Of a stretch of DNA of 64,000 bases, positions 8,339-17,943 are shown one piece after another. A program made the translations under genes and the position numbers. The notes beneath the pieces are model-generated. The model saw nothing but the letters and a program-made list of their open reading frames with translations. It was not told the origin of the DNA and searched no databases. Every line of letters begins with the position of its first letter. The stretch's first letter is position 1. Source of the DNA: SZUA-430 sp040381215 (GTDB lineage Bacteria > Pseudomonadota > Alphaproteobacteria > Micropepsales > Micropepsaceae); NCBI GenBank assembly GCA_040381215.1, contig JBEIHO010000003.1:34054-98053 (forward strand), written 5' to 3'.

Positions 8339-8989
8339 TTAGCCGGCTGGCTTCGCCGGCTTGGCCGGCGCCGCTGCGGGCTTCGGAGCGACCGGCGTCA
8401 CTGTGACCTTCGGGAGTGCCTTGTTCAGGCGCTCGATGGCCGTGTTCGTGATGTCCAGTTCGTTCACGCCGACGACGACGAGGCCGCGGTCGAGAAGCAG
8501 GTTGGCCTTACGCTCGACGAGGATCTTCTCGAGGATCGGCGACAGGGCGCGTTCCATCTGCGTGCGGGCATTGCTGATGCCGCCCTGCAGAGCGAGCTGG
8601 CGGTCCTGGACCTTCTTCTGAAGGGCCTGGCGGCGCGTCTCGATGTCCTTGATCTTCGCCTGACGGGCCGCGGGTGCGAGCACGTCAGCCTGAGCCTGAA
8701 GGGCCTGGATGTCGGCCTGGATCTTCTTTTCCTCGGGGCCGAGATCCGCCTGGATCTTCTTGGCGATGGCTTCGGCCTGCTTCTGCAGCTCGACGCCCGC
8801 GGACGACTTGCGAAGGATCGTGGCGCGGTCGAGATACAGGATCACGGCCGAGGGTGCGGGCTTCAGCGCGCCTGCCGCCGGAGCGGCCGGCTTCGCAGGC
8901 GCCGGTTGTGCGTTCGCGGTGAACACACCAAATACGAGAGTGGTTGCCGCGAGAGCGGCCGTGGCCCAACGGGCCTTAGAGATAGTCAT
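8339..8989 (-). CDS. OmpH/Skp-family periplasmic chaperone
   Basis: Skp-like proteins hold unfolded outer-membrane proteins in the periplasm for delivery to BamA, whose gene lies immediately upstream in the same direction (22-base gap). The 216-residue product has a signal peptide (residues 1 to about 27, cleavage after FTANA), a central charged helical coiled-coil (about 55-150, rich in K/E/Q/A) and a beta segment LLLDRGLVVVGVNELDIT matching the Skp body. Both ends are Ala/Pro/Lys-rich (PAPAKPAAPAAG after the signal, PKPAAAPAKPAKPAG at the end), which is longer than in enterobacterial Skp and probably disordered. Confidence 0.88.
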   Translation of the reverse strand: MTISKARWATAALAATTLVFGVFTANAQPAPAKPAAPAAGALKPAPSAVILYLDRATILRKSSAGVELQKQAEAIAKKIQADLGPEEKKIQADIQALQAQADVLAPAARQAKIKDIETRRQALQKKVQDRQLALQGGISNARTQMERALSPILEKILVERKANLLLDRGLVVVGVNELDITNTAIERLNKALPKVTVTPVAPKPAAAPAKPAKPAG

Positions 8990-9011
8990 GTTTGTATTCT
9001 CCTGGAGCGGA

Positions 9012-11303
9012 CTAGAACTTCGTTCCTGCGCTGAAGCGGAAGGACTCCGTTTGGTCGTAGTCTTCTTTGTTCAAAACCTGGGAGAAATCAAGACGTACCG
9101 GGCCAAAAGGCGAGTTCCAGTACACGCTCAGACCGGCTGATGCCCGCAGCGACATATCGTCCACGATACACGAGAAGGGACCACAGACCGGCTTGTCAGC
9201 CACCATGCCCACTGTACCAACGTCAGTGAATACGGCGGTCTTGATGCCAAGTTCATCAGGCAGGAAGTTCGGGAAACGCAGCTCGACGGTGCCGATTGCG
9301 TAGGCTTCGCCACCGACCGAGGGCGGCGTTCCAATGACGGCTGTTTCGCGCGGACCAATGCCCGAGGTCTCGAAGCCGCGGAACGTGGCGCCGCCCTTGA
9401 AGAAGCGGTCGTTCGCCGAGAGCTGTTCGTTTCCATAGGCAATGATGTAGCCGGCGGACATGGCCACATTCAAAATGAGATCGTCGTACCAGAGGCGCTT
9501 GAACCAGTCGCCGTTGAACTCGGTGCGGACGTATTCCTTGTCACCACCCAGGCCGGCGAAGTCGACGCTCCAGGCCAGGTCGAGGCCGTTCTTCGGCTCG
9601 ATCGGATCGTCCTTGTCGTCATAGACGTAGGTGAAGCCTGCCTGTGACAGCAGCGTGATGCCTTCCTGGACGTCGCCAGCGGGGCCCGTGATCACGATGT
9701 CGTCCTGGCGCAGCGTATAACGCAGGCCCAGGCGGCCAAATTCCGACAGCGGGAAGCCAAGCCTCAGGCCGATGCCGCGGATGCTGGCTTCGTAGTTCGA
9801 TTCCTCGAACGTCTGGTACTGGTTGTAGATGTCGAAGCCCGCCGACATGTTCCGATCCATGAAGTACGGCTCGGTGAAGCGCAGGTCGATCTGCTGGCGG
9901 ATGTTCGACACGGAAACCTGGAGACGCAGGAACTGGCCACGGCCGAGCAGGTTCTTTTCCGTCAGGCTGGCAGCGCCAACCACGTTGTCGGATGACGAGA
10001 AGCCGGCGCTCACCGAGAACTCACCCGTCGATTGCTCTTCAACCTCGACGTTGAGAACGGTGCGGTCAGGCGATGTGCCGGGCTCTTCGTTGACTTCGAC
10101 CTTCTTGAAATAGCCGAGGCCACGAATGCGCGAGCGCGAACGGTTGATCAGGACGCGGTTGAAGGCATCGCCTTCCACCAGGCGGATTTCGCGGCGAATG
10201 ACCTTGTCGAGCGTACGCGTGTTACCGACGATGTTGATGCGCTCGATGTAGACGCGCGGACCTTCCTCGACCTTGAAGACGACGTCGACCGTACGGTCTT
10301 CCTTGTTGCGACGAACGCGCGGGCGAATATCGACAAAGGCATAGCCCTTGGTGCCGGCAGCCATCGTCAGGGCGTCGACGCTCTTGTCGATCAGTTCGGC
10401 GTTGTAAAGCTCGCCACCATCGAAGCGAACCAGGTCGCGCAGCTCGGCAACCGGAATGTCCTTCAGCTTCGTGTCGATCTCGACCTTGCCGAAATTGTAG
10501 CGTTCGCCTTCTTCGATGGTGAACGTGATGTAGAAGCCGCTGCGATCCGGGGCCAGTTCGGCGACCGCCGAGATGACGCGGAAATCGGCATAGCCCTGCG
10601 ACAGGTAGTACCGGCGCAGCTGCTCGCGGTCGAACGTCAGACGATCAGGATCGTAGTTGTCGTTGCTCTGCATGAAGTTCCACCAGACCGATTCGGTCGT
10701 GGCGATGCGCTCACGCAGGGTGCCGTCGCTGTAAGCTTTGTTGCCGATGAAGATGATGCGGCTGACGCCGGTGGTGGGACCTTCGTTGATCTCGAACACC
10801 AGATCGACGCGGTTCTGTCCCAGCTGCACGGTCTTGGGTTCGACCTGGGCGGCGAAACGGCCGCCGCGGCGATAGATTTCAAGAATGCGCTGGACGTCGG
10901 CCTGGACCTTGGCGCGCGAGAACACCATGCGCGGCTTCAGCTGGACTTCTTCCTCGAGCGACTTGATCGAGACCTTGGAGTTTCCGTCGAAGGCGATGCG
11001 GTTGATGATGGGGTTTTCGACCACCTTCACCTTCACGACGCCGTCGGCCTGCTGGATCTGGACGTCGGCGAAGAGGCCGGTGCCGTAGAGGGTCTTCAGC
11101 GACTGGTCGACCTGGGCCTGCGAGTAGGACGCGCCCTCCTTGATGACCATGTACGAGAGGACTGTCGTCTCCTCGATACGCTGGTTGCCTTCGACGACGA
11201 TCCGCTTGACCACCGGGTCAACGAGACCCTGTGCCATGGCCGTGGAGGCCTGAAAAACGGCCGCCGCTACCAGCGCCAAAAGCAATCCCAGCAATCTATT
11301 CAT
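9012..11303 (-). CDS. bamA: Outer membrane protein assembly factor BamA
   Basis: Essential Omp85 protein that inserts beta-barrels into the outer membrane. The 763-residue product has a signal peptide (cleaved near TAMAQ), five POTRA domains (about residues 27-425; each carries a glycine-rich G-N turn such as VEGNQRIEE) and a C-terminal 16-strand barrel. The barrel includes the lid-loop motif FRGFETSGIGPR and ends in the aromatic residue of FRFSAGTKF, as expected of a BAM substrate. It lies between rseP and ompH, the normal alphaproteobacterial arrangement. Confidence 0.97.
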   Translation of the reverse strand: MNRLLGLLLALVAAAVFQASTAMAQGLVDPVVKRIVVEGNQRIEETTVLSYMVIKEGASYSQAQVDQSLKTLYGTGLFADVQIQQADGVVKVKVVENPIINRIAFDGNSKVSIKSLEEEVQLKPRMVFSRAKVQADVQRILEIYRRGGRFAAQVEPKTVQLGQNRVDLVFEINEGPTTGVSRIIFIGNKAYSDGTLRERIATTESVWWNFMQSNDNYDPDRLTFDREQLRRYYLSQGYADFRVISAVAELAPDRSGFYITFTIEEGERYNFGKVEIDTKLKDIPVAELRDLVRFDGGELYNAELIDKSVDALTMAAGTKGYAFVDIRPRVRRNKEDRTVDVVFKVEEGPRVYIERINIVGNTRTLDKVIRREIRLVEGDAFNRVLINRSRSRIRGLGYFKKVEVNEEPGTSPDRTVLNVEVEEQSTGEFSVSAGFSSSDNVVGAASLTEKNLLGRGQFLRLQVSVSNIRQQIDLRFTEPYFMDRNMSAGFDIYNQYQTFEESNYEASIRGIGLRLGFPLSEFGRLGLRYTLRQDDIVITGPAGDVQEGITLLSQAGFTYVYDDKDDPIEPKNGLDLAWSVDFAGLGGDKEYVRTEFNGDWFKRLWYDDLILNVAMSAGYIIAYGNEQLSANDRFFKGGATFRGFETSGIGPRETAVIGTPPSVGGEAYAIGTVELRFPNFLPDELGIKTAVFTDVGTVGMVADKPVCGPFSCIVDDMSLRASAGLSVYWNSPFGPVRLDFSQVLNKEDYDQTESFRFSAGTKF

Positions 11304-11364
11304 TCGTTAATGCCCCGCGGCAGAAAACACCGATGCTGCTAGTCAATTCGGGAAATGAAACCCG

Positions 11365-12798
11365 TCAACCGGCGACCAGTTTTGCCAGATCGTTCCATGT
11401 TGCGAACAACAAGAGACAGCCAACAAACCCCAATCCAATCCGAAAGCCAAGCTCCTGGGCACGCTCCCCCAGCGGACGCCCACGCACTGCTTCTATTGCA
11501 TAATACAGTATATGTCCCCCGTCGAGCATCGGGATCGGAAAAAGATTGAGTAAACCGATGCTCACCGACAACACCGCGGCCAGGTTGATGAGAGGGATCA
11601 ACCCGTACTCCACCGCGACTTTCCCGGAAACCGTGGCGATTCCGATCGGTCCGGACAACTGTTGGTAGTCGGCACTGCCCGTCAAGAGCTGGCCGATAAA
11701 ATAAAACGTCTTTACCACGATGAATTTCACCTCGCTGGCGCCGGCGTAAATGGCGCCAAAAAGGTCATAGGTTACACGCACGTAAGGTTCCGGCGCGCCT
11801 TTCGCGTAAACGGCGAATCCGGCGGCCTCCAATACCTGCTGATCTGCACCGGTTGCGGAGCCGGCCGCGCGCGGTGACAGGGTGATGTCGATGTATTCAA
11901 GCTTGCGGCCCGATGTCTGAACGCCCTGCTGGCGCGCGACCTTCAGGGTCAGGGTCTTGCCGCCGGCCGCAACCACTTCGCGGGCGATATCGCGGAAGCT
12001 TTCGACCGGGGCGTTGTTCGCGGCGACCACGATGTCGTCGGGCCTGAGGCCGGCGGTGGCGGCGGGCGATCCTTCCAGCACGGTTTGCACGAGGCCGGGA
12101 ATGACAGGGCTCACGCCGATGCCGGGGTCCCTGATGGTCGCCCCGAAACTATCGGGCTTGGTGATCATGGTGGGCGTCACCGGGATCTGCTGGCGCTGCC
12201 CGTCACGCTCGACCACGAAGCCCAGCGTCTTGCCGTCGGAAACGGTCACGATCTTGACGAGGTCGGAAAAGCTGTCGATGGCCTGGCCGTCGATGCTGAC
12301 GATCCTGTCGCCAGGCTCCAGCCCGGCCAGATCGGCCGGATAACCCTGCTTCACGCTGCCGATCACCGGGGCCGGGGCCGTCGTGCCATAGCTCAGGAAC
12401 AGAAGCGCCAGGATGGTTATCGCAAGAATGAAGTTGGCGAGCGGGCCTGCCACGGAAATGATGGCTTTCTGCCACCAGAGCTTGTGATGGAACGAGCCGG
12501 CGCGCTCGGCGTCCGAGACCTGGCTCAGCTGCGCGTGGTCAGGCGCGCTCGCGGCGTTCTCGTCACCCCAGAACTTGACGTAGCCACCCAGCGGCAGGGC
12601 GCAGATCTTCCATCGCGTCCCGAGCCGGTCCGTGAAACCCACCAATTCATGGCCAAAGCCCAGCGAAAAGACATCGACTTTGACGCCGAAATACCGGCCG
12701 GCCAGGAAATGGCCGAGTTCGTGGACAAAAACCACGAGCGAGATCACAAAAAGAAAGCCGAGACCGCCCAATGCGAAGCTGGTTACCAGGTCAAGCAT
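11365..12798 (-). CDS. rseP: Site-2 intramembrane metalloprotease RseP (MmpA type)
   Basis: Cleaves transmembrane anti-sigma factors or signal-peptide remnants within the inner membrane. The 477-residue product has the zinc motif HELGH in the first transmembrane helix (about residues 26-30), two periplasmic PDZ domains (about 135-215 and 225-310, each with a GLxPxD-type loop), and the C-terminal NLFPIPMLDGGHI motif carrying the third zinc ligand. Two PDZ domains make it E. coli RseP-like. An ~60-residue segment between the second PDZ domain and the last helices (SPRAAGSATGADQQVL onward) accounts for the extra length over E. coli's ~450. bamA follows, linking envelope stress and barrel assembly. 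Confidence 0.95.
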   Translation of the reverse strand: MLDLVTSFALGGLGFLFVISLVVFVHELGHFLAGRYFGVKVDVFSLGFGHELVGFTDRLGTRWKICALPLGGYVKFWGDENAASAPDHAQLSQVSDAERAGSFHHKLWWQKAIISVAGPLANFILAITILALLFLSYGTTAPAPVIGSVKQGYPADLAGLEPGDRIVSIDGQAIDSFSDLVKIVTVSDGKTLGFVVERDGQRQQIPVTPTMITKPDSFGATIRDPGIGVSPVIPGLVQTVLEGSPAATAGLRPDDIVVAANNAPVESFRDIAREVVAAGGKTLTLKVARQQGVQTSGRKLEYIDITLSPRAAGSATGADQQVLEAAGFAVYAKGAPEPYVRVTYDLFGAIYAGASEVKFIVVKTFYFIGQLLTGSADYQQLSGPIGIATVSGKVAVEYGLIPLINLAAVLSVSIGLLNLFPIPMLDGGHILYYAIEAVRGRPLGERAQELGFRIGLGFVGCLLLFATWNDLAKLVAG

Positions 12799-12816
12799 CC
12801 GAGTCCGTTCCGTTGA

Positions 12817-14022
12817 CTAGAGGGTTGTGGCCAAGCCAGCGGCATTTTTCAATGCGCGTTTGGCGTGTTCCCTCGCTTGCGAATCCAGCGCCAGTGCGGC
12901 GGCCAGGGTCCGGGGCTCTGTTGCGCCCGGGGCGCAAGCCGCGAGCGTGGCCTCCACGACGGCCGGGATGGCTTCGAAAGCAAGCTTTTCAGCCAAAAAC
13001 TCTGCAACAGCCACTTCGTTGGCGGCGTTGAGGATCGTGGTCGCACCGTTGCCGGCCGCCATGGCCTGCTGTGCCAGTCTGAGGCAGGGGAACCGTTCGA
13101 GGTCGGGTGCCTCGAATGTCAGCTGGCTCAATTCGGCCAGGTCGAGGCGCCGGGTGTTGGCCTCGATCCGGTCGGGATACCCCAGGGCATAGGCAATCGG
13201 CGTGCGCATGTCCGGCGACGCCAGCTGCGCCAGGACCGAGCCATCGATGTAGGTCACCAGGCAGTGAACGGCCTGTTGGGGATGCACGACGACATCCAGC
13301 CGGTCGGGGGGCGTCCCGAAGATGAAATGCGCTTCGATGAGCTCGAGCCCCTTGTTCATCAGGGTCGCCGAATCGACCGAAATCTTGGCCCCCATCGTGT
13401 AATTGGGGTGGCGGCAGGCCTCGCGCGGGGTGACCCCTTGCATCTGGCTGCGGCTCCAGGTCCTGAACGGGCCGCCGGATGCGGTGAGGGTGATGCGCTC
13501 GATGGCCTTGGCCTGGGCTGCGTCAAAAACCTGAAACACGGCGTTGTGCTCGGAATCGACCGGCAAAAGCGTTGTCCCGTGGCGCTTCACTTCGGCCATG
13601 AACAGCGAGCCGGCGGATACCAGGCATTCCTTGTTGGCGAGCGCCACGGTGGTGCCGCGCTCGACGGCTGCGAGCGTGGGCTCGAGGCCTGCGGTGCCGA
13701 CGATGCTGGCCATGACCCAGTCCGAGGCGCGGCGGGCAGCTTCGATCACGGCTTGCGGGCCGGCACCGATCTCGACCGCCTGCCCGGCCAGCGCCTGCTT
13801 GAGGTCGCCATAGCGCGCGGCATTGGCGATGGCGACGAATTCGGGCTTCAGCCTTCGCGCCTGCTCGGCAAGAAGGTCTGCGCGGTCATTGGCTGCCAGT
13901 GCCACGACCCGGTAGCGGCCCGGTGTGCGCGCGTTGTGATGCTCGATCAGCTCGACCGTGTTGCTGCCGACCGAGCCGGTCGAGCCAAGAATGGTCACGC
14001 TGCGTTGGTTGGGCTGCGTCAC
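12817..14022 (-). CDS. dxr: 1-deoxy-D-xylulose-5-phosphate reductoisomerase
   Basis: Second enzyme of the MEP isoprenoid pathway, which ultimately supplies undecaprenyl diphosphate made by UppS two genes upstream. The 401 residues show the NADPH-binding ILGSTGSVGSNT at the N-terminus, the ANKECLVSAG and VDSEHNAVFQ metal/substrate motifs, and ASGGPFR. The start codon is GTG (14022), overlapping the cdsA stop as GTGA. The length matches the family. Confidence 0.96.
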   Translation of the reverse strand: MTQPNQRSVTILGSTGSVGSNTVELIEHHNARTPGRYRVVALAANDRADLLAEQARRLKPEFVAIANAARYGDLKQALAGQAVEIGAGPQAVIEAARRASDWVMASIVGTAGLEPTLAAVERGTTVALANKECLVSAGSLFMAEVKRHGTTLLPVDSEHNAVFQVFDAAQAKAIERITLTASGGPFRTWSRSQMQGVTPREACRHPNYTMGAKISVDSATLMNKGLELIEAHFIFGTPPDRLDVVVHPQQAVHCLVTYIDGSVLAQLASPDMRTPIAYALGYPDRIEANTRRLDLAELSQLTFEAPDLERFPCLRLAQQAMAAGNGATTILNAANEVAVAEFLAEKLAFEAIPAVVEATLAACAPGATEPRTLAAALALDSQAREHAKRALKNAAGLATTL

Positions 14023-14849
14023 GACACGGCCAATGCAGCGGGTGAGTAGCCTGCCGCGTACACGAAGAGGGCAACACCGCTTGTCGCCACGATCAGGCCG
14101 TCCAGCCGGTCGAGTGCGCCGCCGTGCCCGGGAATGAGGTCGGAGGCGTCTTTCACGCCGAACGTGCGCTTGAGAAAGGACTCAGCGAGGTCGCCGCACT
14201 GCGTCAGCAGCGATACCGCGGCGCACGCCAGGACATAGGCCTCGCGCGGCGCATGACCGGCGAGCTGCGCCAGAACCATGCCGGCGAGCATGCCCGCGGC
14301 CAGCCCCGAGACGGCGCCAACCCACGTCTTGTTGGGCGAAATCATGGGCGCCAGCTTGGGGCCGCCCAGCGCCGAGCCCGCCAGATAGGCTGCGCTGTCG
14401 GTTGCCCAGACGATGCACAGGATCCAGATGACGGTCTCGAGCCCATAGGCCGGCAGCATGCGCAACTCGACAAAGGCGAGGCATGGAATGGCGATGAAAA
14501 CGATCCCCATAACGGTCCAGATCGAACGCTCGCCCAGGCGCTGGGCGTAGACGTTGCCGACCAGGGCCAGCAGGAAGATCGAGGCCATTGCGTAATCCGG
14601 CCGTCCGAACTGCAAGAGCGCCTGCGACACGACGATGGCGGCGGCATGCAGCGCAAGGCGCCAGCCCGGGGCCGGCTCGCGGTGGACGATCTTGACCCAT
14701 TCCCGCGCCATCGCGAGGCCGGCGGCCGCCGCCCAAACGGCCAGCACCCAGCCGCCGGCATAGACGGCGAACAGGGCGGAGGGGATCAGGACGATCGATG
14801 TCAGGATGCGGGGCCAAAGCGACGAGTTTTTTGCGCTCAAGGTTGTCAT
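14019..14849 (-). CDS. cdsA: Phosphatidate cytidylyltransferase
   Basis: Integral inner-membrane enzyme that makes CDP-diacylglycerol, the precursor of all membrane phospholipids. The 276-residue product contains about eight hydrophobic segments and the CDP-alcohol signature near the C-terminus (SFLKRTFGVKDASDLIPGHGGALDRLD). The ATG overlaps the uppS stop by 4 bases, so it is probably translationally coupled. Confidence 0.95.
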   Translation of the reverse strand: MTTLSAKNSSLWPRILTSIVLIPSALFAVYAGGWVLAVWAAAAGLAMAREWVKIVHREPAPGWRLALHAAAIVVSQALLQFGRPDYAMASIFLLALVGNVYAQRLGERSIWTVMGIVFIAIPCLAFVELRMLPAYGLETVIWILCIVWATDSAAYLAGSALGGPKLAPMISPNKTWVGAVSGLAAGMLAGMVLAQLAGHAPREAYVLACAAVSLLTQCGDLAESFLKRTFGVKDASDLIPGHGGALDRLDGLIVATSGVALFVYAAGYSPAALAVS

Positions 14850-15592
14850 TCGCCGCCCGAACCATTGCGTCCGCCGAAGCGGCGGTCACGCGCCTGATAT
14901 TGCCGGATGGCGTCGGACAATTGCAACTCGCCGAAGTCCGGCCAAAGCGTGTCGAGGAAGACAAACTCTGCATAGGCGGTCTGCCACAGCAGGAAATTGC
15001 TCAGCCGCTTCTCGCCGCTGGTGCGGATCACGAGGTCGGGGTCCGGGATGCCGGCCGTCGCGAGATGGGCGGCGAAGACATCGCGGTTAACCTGTTCCGG
15101 CTGCAAGGTTCCTGCCTTCACCTCCTCGGCAATGCGGCGCACCGCATCGACGATCTCGTCCTGTCCGCCATAGTTGAAGGCAATGGTCAGCTTGAGATTG
15201 GGATTGCCGGCGGTCTTCGTGTGGACCTCGTCGATGAGGGAGACGATATCGGGATCAAGCCGCTCGCGGGCGCCGATGATGCGTATTTCCACGCCGCTGG
15301 CGTGCAGCTCGGCCAGGTCTGAGCGGATGTAGAGGCGCAGCAGCCCCATCAGGTCGGAAACTTCGGCGGCCGGGCGCTTCCAGTTCTCGGAGGAAAAGCC
15401 GAACAGGGTCAGGTAGCGGATGCCCAGGCGGTTGGCGGCGCGGACCGTCTCGCGCACAGCCGCGACGCCCGCGCGGTGGCCCATGATGCGCGGCAAGTGG
15501 CGGGCTGCAGCCCACCTGCCATTGCCATCCATGATGATGGCCACGTGGCTTGGCACCACGTTGCTGCTGCCGTCGGTCCGGGCCATCGCCAT
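14846..15592 (-). CDS. uppS: Undecaprenyl diphosphate synthase (cis-prenyltransferase)
   Basis: Condenses isopentenyl diphosphate onto farnesyl diphosphate to make the C55 lipid carrier for peptidoglycan and O-antigen. The 248 residues carry the catalytic IIMDGNGRWA motif with its Asp, then HRAG, FSSENWKRP and the C-terminal DLVIRTSGEKRLSNFLLWQ with the diphosphate-binding Arg residues. A leader of about 14 residues precedes the conserved core. It sits 24 bases after frr. Confidence 0.96.
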   Translation of the reverse strand: MAMARTDGSSNVVPSHVAIIMDGNGRWAAARHLPRIMGHRAGVAAVRETVRAANRLGIRYLTLFGFSSENWKRPAAEVSDLMGLLRLYIRSDLAELHASGVEIRIIGARERLDPDIVSLIDEVHTKTAGNPNLKLTIAFNYGGQDEIVDAVRRIAEEVKAGTLQPEQVNRDVFAAHLATAGIPDPDLVIRTSGEKRLSNFLLWQTAYAEFVFLDTLWPDFGELQLSDAIRQYQARDRRFGGRNGSGGE

Positions 15593-15616
15593 GCGTGCAG
15601 GCCTGCCAGGCTTGGC

Positions 15617-16183
15617 CTAGACCTGCATGATCTCCTTTTCCTTGGCGGCGTAGGCGTCGTCGATTTCCTTGATGTGGCTGTCGGTCGCCTTCTGCACCTT
15701 GTCAGCCTGGGTCTTGTGTTCGTCTTCGCTGATCTGGTGCTCTTTCTCGAGCTTCTTGAGGTGCTCCATGCCGTCGCGGCGGATGTTGCGCACGGCCACG
15801 CGCGCGGCTTCGGAATATTTGGATGCGATCTTCGTCAGGTCGCGGCGGCGGTCCTCGGTCAGCGGCGGGATCGGGATGCGCAGCAACTGGCCATCGACCT
15901 GCGGGTTCAGGCCCAGGCCCGCGCCGCGGATGGCCTTGTCGACGGCGATCACCAGGCCGCGATCCCACACCTGCACCGTCAGCATGCGCGGTTCGGGGGC
16001 GTTGACCGTGCCGACCTGGGTCAGAGGCATGGCGCTGCCATAGGCATCGACATGCACGGGTTCGAGCAGGCTGACGCTGGCGCGTCCGGTGCGCAGGCCG
16101 CCGAATTCCTGCTTCAGCGTCTGCACGGCGCCCCTCATGCGCTTTTGAATGTCGTCGAGATCAAAGGGTTTGGACTGTGCCAT
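15617..16183 (-). CDS. frr: Ribosome recycling factor
   Basis: Splits post-termination ribosomes together with EF-G. At 188 residues it has the usual length and the family motifs LRTGRAS, the central region with the Ile-Pro-Pro-Leu-Thr-Glu stretch before RR, and the helical C-terminal hairpin (ISEDEHKTQADKVQKATD). It is separated from pyrH by 57 bases containing a GC-rich hairpin (16201-16230). Confidence 0.96.
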   Translation of the reverse strand: MAQSKPFDLDDIQKRMRGAVQTLKQEFGGLRTGRASVSLLEPVHVDAYGSAMPLTQVGTVNAPEPRMLTVQVWDRGLVIAVDKAIRGAGLGLNPQVDGQLLRIPIPPLTEDRRRDLTKIASKYSEAARVAVRNIRRDGMEHLKKLEKEHQISEDEHKTQADKVQKATDSHIKEIDDAYAAKEKEIMQV

Positions 16184-16200
16184 GGGGAGATCCTCCGTTT

Positions 16201-16230
16201 GGCGCGCGTCGCACGGGTTGCGTGCGCGCC
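16201..16230 (-). other. GC-rich hairpin in the pyrH-frr gap
   Basis: GGCGCGC (16201-16207) pairs perfectly with GCGCGCC (16224-16230), with possible further pairing inside the 16-base loop. In the direction of transcription (leftwards) it follows the pyrH stop closely and is followed by AAACGG, not a U tract. It is therefore more likely an mRNA stability or attenuation element than a terminator. Confidence 0.4.
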
Positions 16231-16240
16231 CCTGGTTGGT

Positions 16241-16960
16241 TCACGAACCGATGACCGTGCACAGGCCCTGGCCTTGCAGGACGCGAACGAAGTTCATCTT
16301 TTCGTGGATGTTGAACACGATGATCCGGATGTTGCTGTCACGCGCGAGCGCCACGGCCGATGCGTCCATGACCTTGAGGTCGCGGCTGAGGACATCGGAG
16401 TGCGTCAGGCGGTCGAAACGCTGCGCATTCGGGTTCTTTTTCGGGTCTTCGGAATAGACGCCGCTGACCTGGGTCCCCTTCATGATCGCGTCGACACCCA
16501 TTTCGGCCGCGCGCAGGGCGGCGGCGGTATCGGTCGTGAAGAAGGGGTTGCCGGTGCCTGCGGCGAAGATCACCACCCTGCCCTTTTCCATGTGGCGGAT
16601 GGCGCGGCGGCGGATATAGGGCTCGCAGACCGTGGTCATCGGGATCGCCGACTGCACGCGGGTGAACACGCCGATCTTCTCGAGCGCGTTCTGCATCGCG
16701 AGGGCGTTCATGATGGTGCCCAGCATGCCCATGTAGTCGGCGGTCGCCCGCTCCATGCCGGCGTCGGCCGCCTTCATGCCGCGGAAGATGTTCCCGCCGC
16801 CGATCACGGCGCAGACCTGGGTTCCGATGTTGCGGGCTTCCTTGATCTCGCCGGCGATGCGATCGACGGTGGCCAGATCGATGCCGTACTGGCCGGAACC
16901 CATCAACGCCTCACCGGAGATCTTGAGAAGTATCCGGCGATAAAGAGGCGCTGATGTCAT
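16241..16960 (-). CDS. pyrH: Uridylate (UMP) kinase
   Basis: Bacterial hexameric UMP kinase of the amino-acid-kinase fold, phosphorylating UMP to UDP for pyrimidine nucleotide synthesis. The 239-residue product shows LLKISGEALMG (phosphate-binding Lys and glycine), VIGGGNIFRG, and the C-terminal VFAAGTGNPFFTTDTAA nucleotide region. It lies between tsf and frr, the near-universal bacterial order. Confidence 0.97.
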   Translation of the reverse strand: MTSAPLYRRILLKISGEALMGSGQYGIDLATVDRIAGEIKEARNIGTQVCAVIGGGNIFRGMKAADAGMERATADYMGMLGTIMNALAMQNALEKIGVFTRVQSAIPMTTVCEPYIRRRAIRHMEKGRVVIFAAGTGNPFFTTDTAAALRAAEMGVDAIMKGTQVSGVYSEDPKKNPNAQRFDRLTHSDVLSRDLKVMDASAVALARDSNIRIIVFNIHEKMNFVRVLQGQGLCTVIGS

Positions 16961-16989
16961 GTGTTCCGGCCCTTGTTGATGTGCAGCCC

Positions 16990-17916
16990 TTAGCCCTTGG
17001 CGGCGGCCGCGACTTCTGCAGCGAAGTCAGTTTCCTCTTTCTGAATGCCTTCGCCAAGGGCAAAGCGCACAAATCCCACCACGGAGATGGGTGCGCCGAC
17101 GTCCTTTTCGGAGGCCTTCACGAAAGCTTCGACGGTCTTGTCCGGGTCCATGATGAAGGCCTGCTGCAGCAGCACGACTTCCTCGTAGAACTTGCGGACG
17201 CGGCCTTCCACCATCTTGGCGATGATGTTTTCCGGCTTGCCGGTGGCGCGCGCCTGGTCGGCGAAGATCGTCTTTTCGCGCTCGAGCGTGGCCTGGTCCA
17301 CCTCGGCAGCCGTGAGGGCCATCGGGTTGGTGGAGGCGACGTGCATCGCGATCTTGCGGCCGAGGGCTGCCAGCGCCTCGACGTTGCCGGACGACTGCAG
17401 GGCGACGAGAACGCCCATGCGGCCGAGGTTCGGCGCCGTCTGGTTGTGGACATAGCTGGCCACGACGCCGGGATTGACGTCGAACACGGCGGTGCGGCGC
17501 AGCGTCATGTTCTCGCCAATGGTGGCGACGAGGTTCTTGAGGTGGCCTTCAACGTCGGTGCCGGCGCCCGGGAAGGGCATGTGGGCGAGCTTGGCGACGT
17601 CGCCGCCGGCGTCGAGCGCCAACTCGGCGACCTTGGCGACGAGCGCCTGGAACTGGTCATTGCGGGCCACGAAGTCGGTTTCGGAATTGACCTCGACCAC
17701 GGCGCCCTTGCCGCCCTTGGCGGCGACGCCGACAAGACCTTCGGCGGCGGTGCGGCCGGCCTTCTTGGCAGCCTTCGACAGGCCCTTCTTGCGGAGCCAG
17801 TCGATGGCGGCTTCCATGTCGCCCTTGGTTTCGTTCAGCGCGGCCTTGCAATCCATCATGCCGGCGCCTGTCTTTTCGCGCAGGTCCTTGACCATCGCGG
17901 CTGTGATCTCAGCCAT
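16990..17916 (-). CDS. tsf: Elongation factor Ts
   Basis: Guanine-nucleotide exchange factor for EF-Tu. The 308-residue product opens with the conserved N-terminal UBA-like domain (LREKTGAGMMDCKAAL, then DMEAAIDWLRKKG), followed by the core with SETDFVARN and the dimerisation domain. The length is typical of alphaproteobacteria. It follows rpsB after 66 bases containing a strong hairpin (17944-17967). Confidence 0.97.
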   Translation of the reverse strand: MAEITAAMVKDLREKTGAGMMDCKAALNETKGDMEAAIDWLRKKGLSKAAKKAGRTAAEGLVGVAAKGGKGAVVEVNSETDFVARNDQFQALVAKVAELALDAGGDVAKLAHMPFPGAGTDVEGHLKNLVATIGENMTLRRTAVFDVNPGVVASYVHNQTAPNLGRMGVLVALQSSGNVEALAALGRKIAMHVASTNPMALTAAEVDQATLEREKTIFADQARATGKPENIIAKMVEGRVRKFYEEVVLLQQAFIMDPDKTVEAFVKASEKDVGAPISVVGFVRFALGEGIQKEETDFAAEVAAAAKG

Positions 17917-17943
17917 GGTGTGCTCCTCGTATGCAGGGGGTTT

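Noticed and set aside
10032..11342. 436-codon open frame antisense to bamA
   Set aside because: Asp/Ala/Val-rich sequence with no domain; mirrors bamA codon usage on the other strand.
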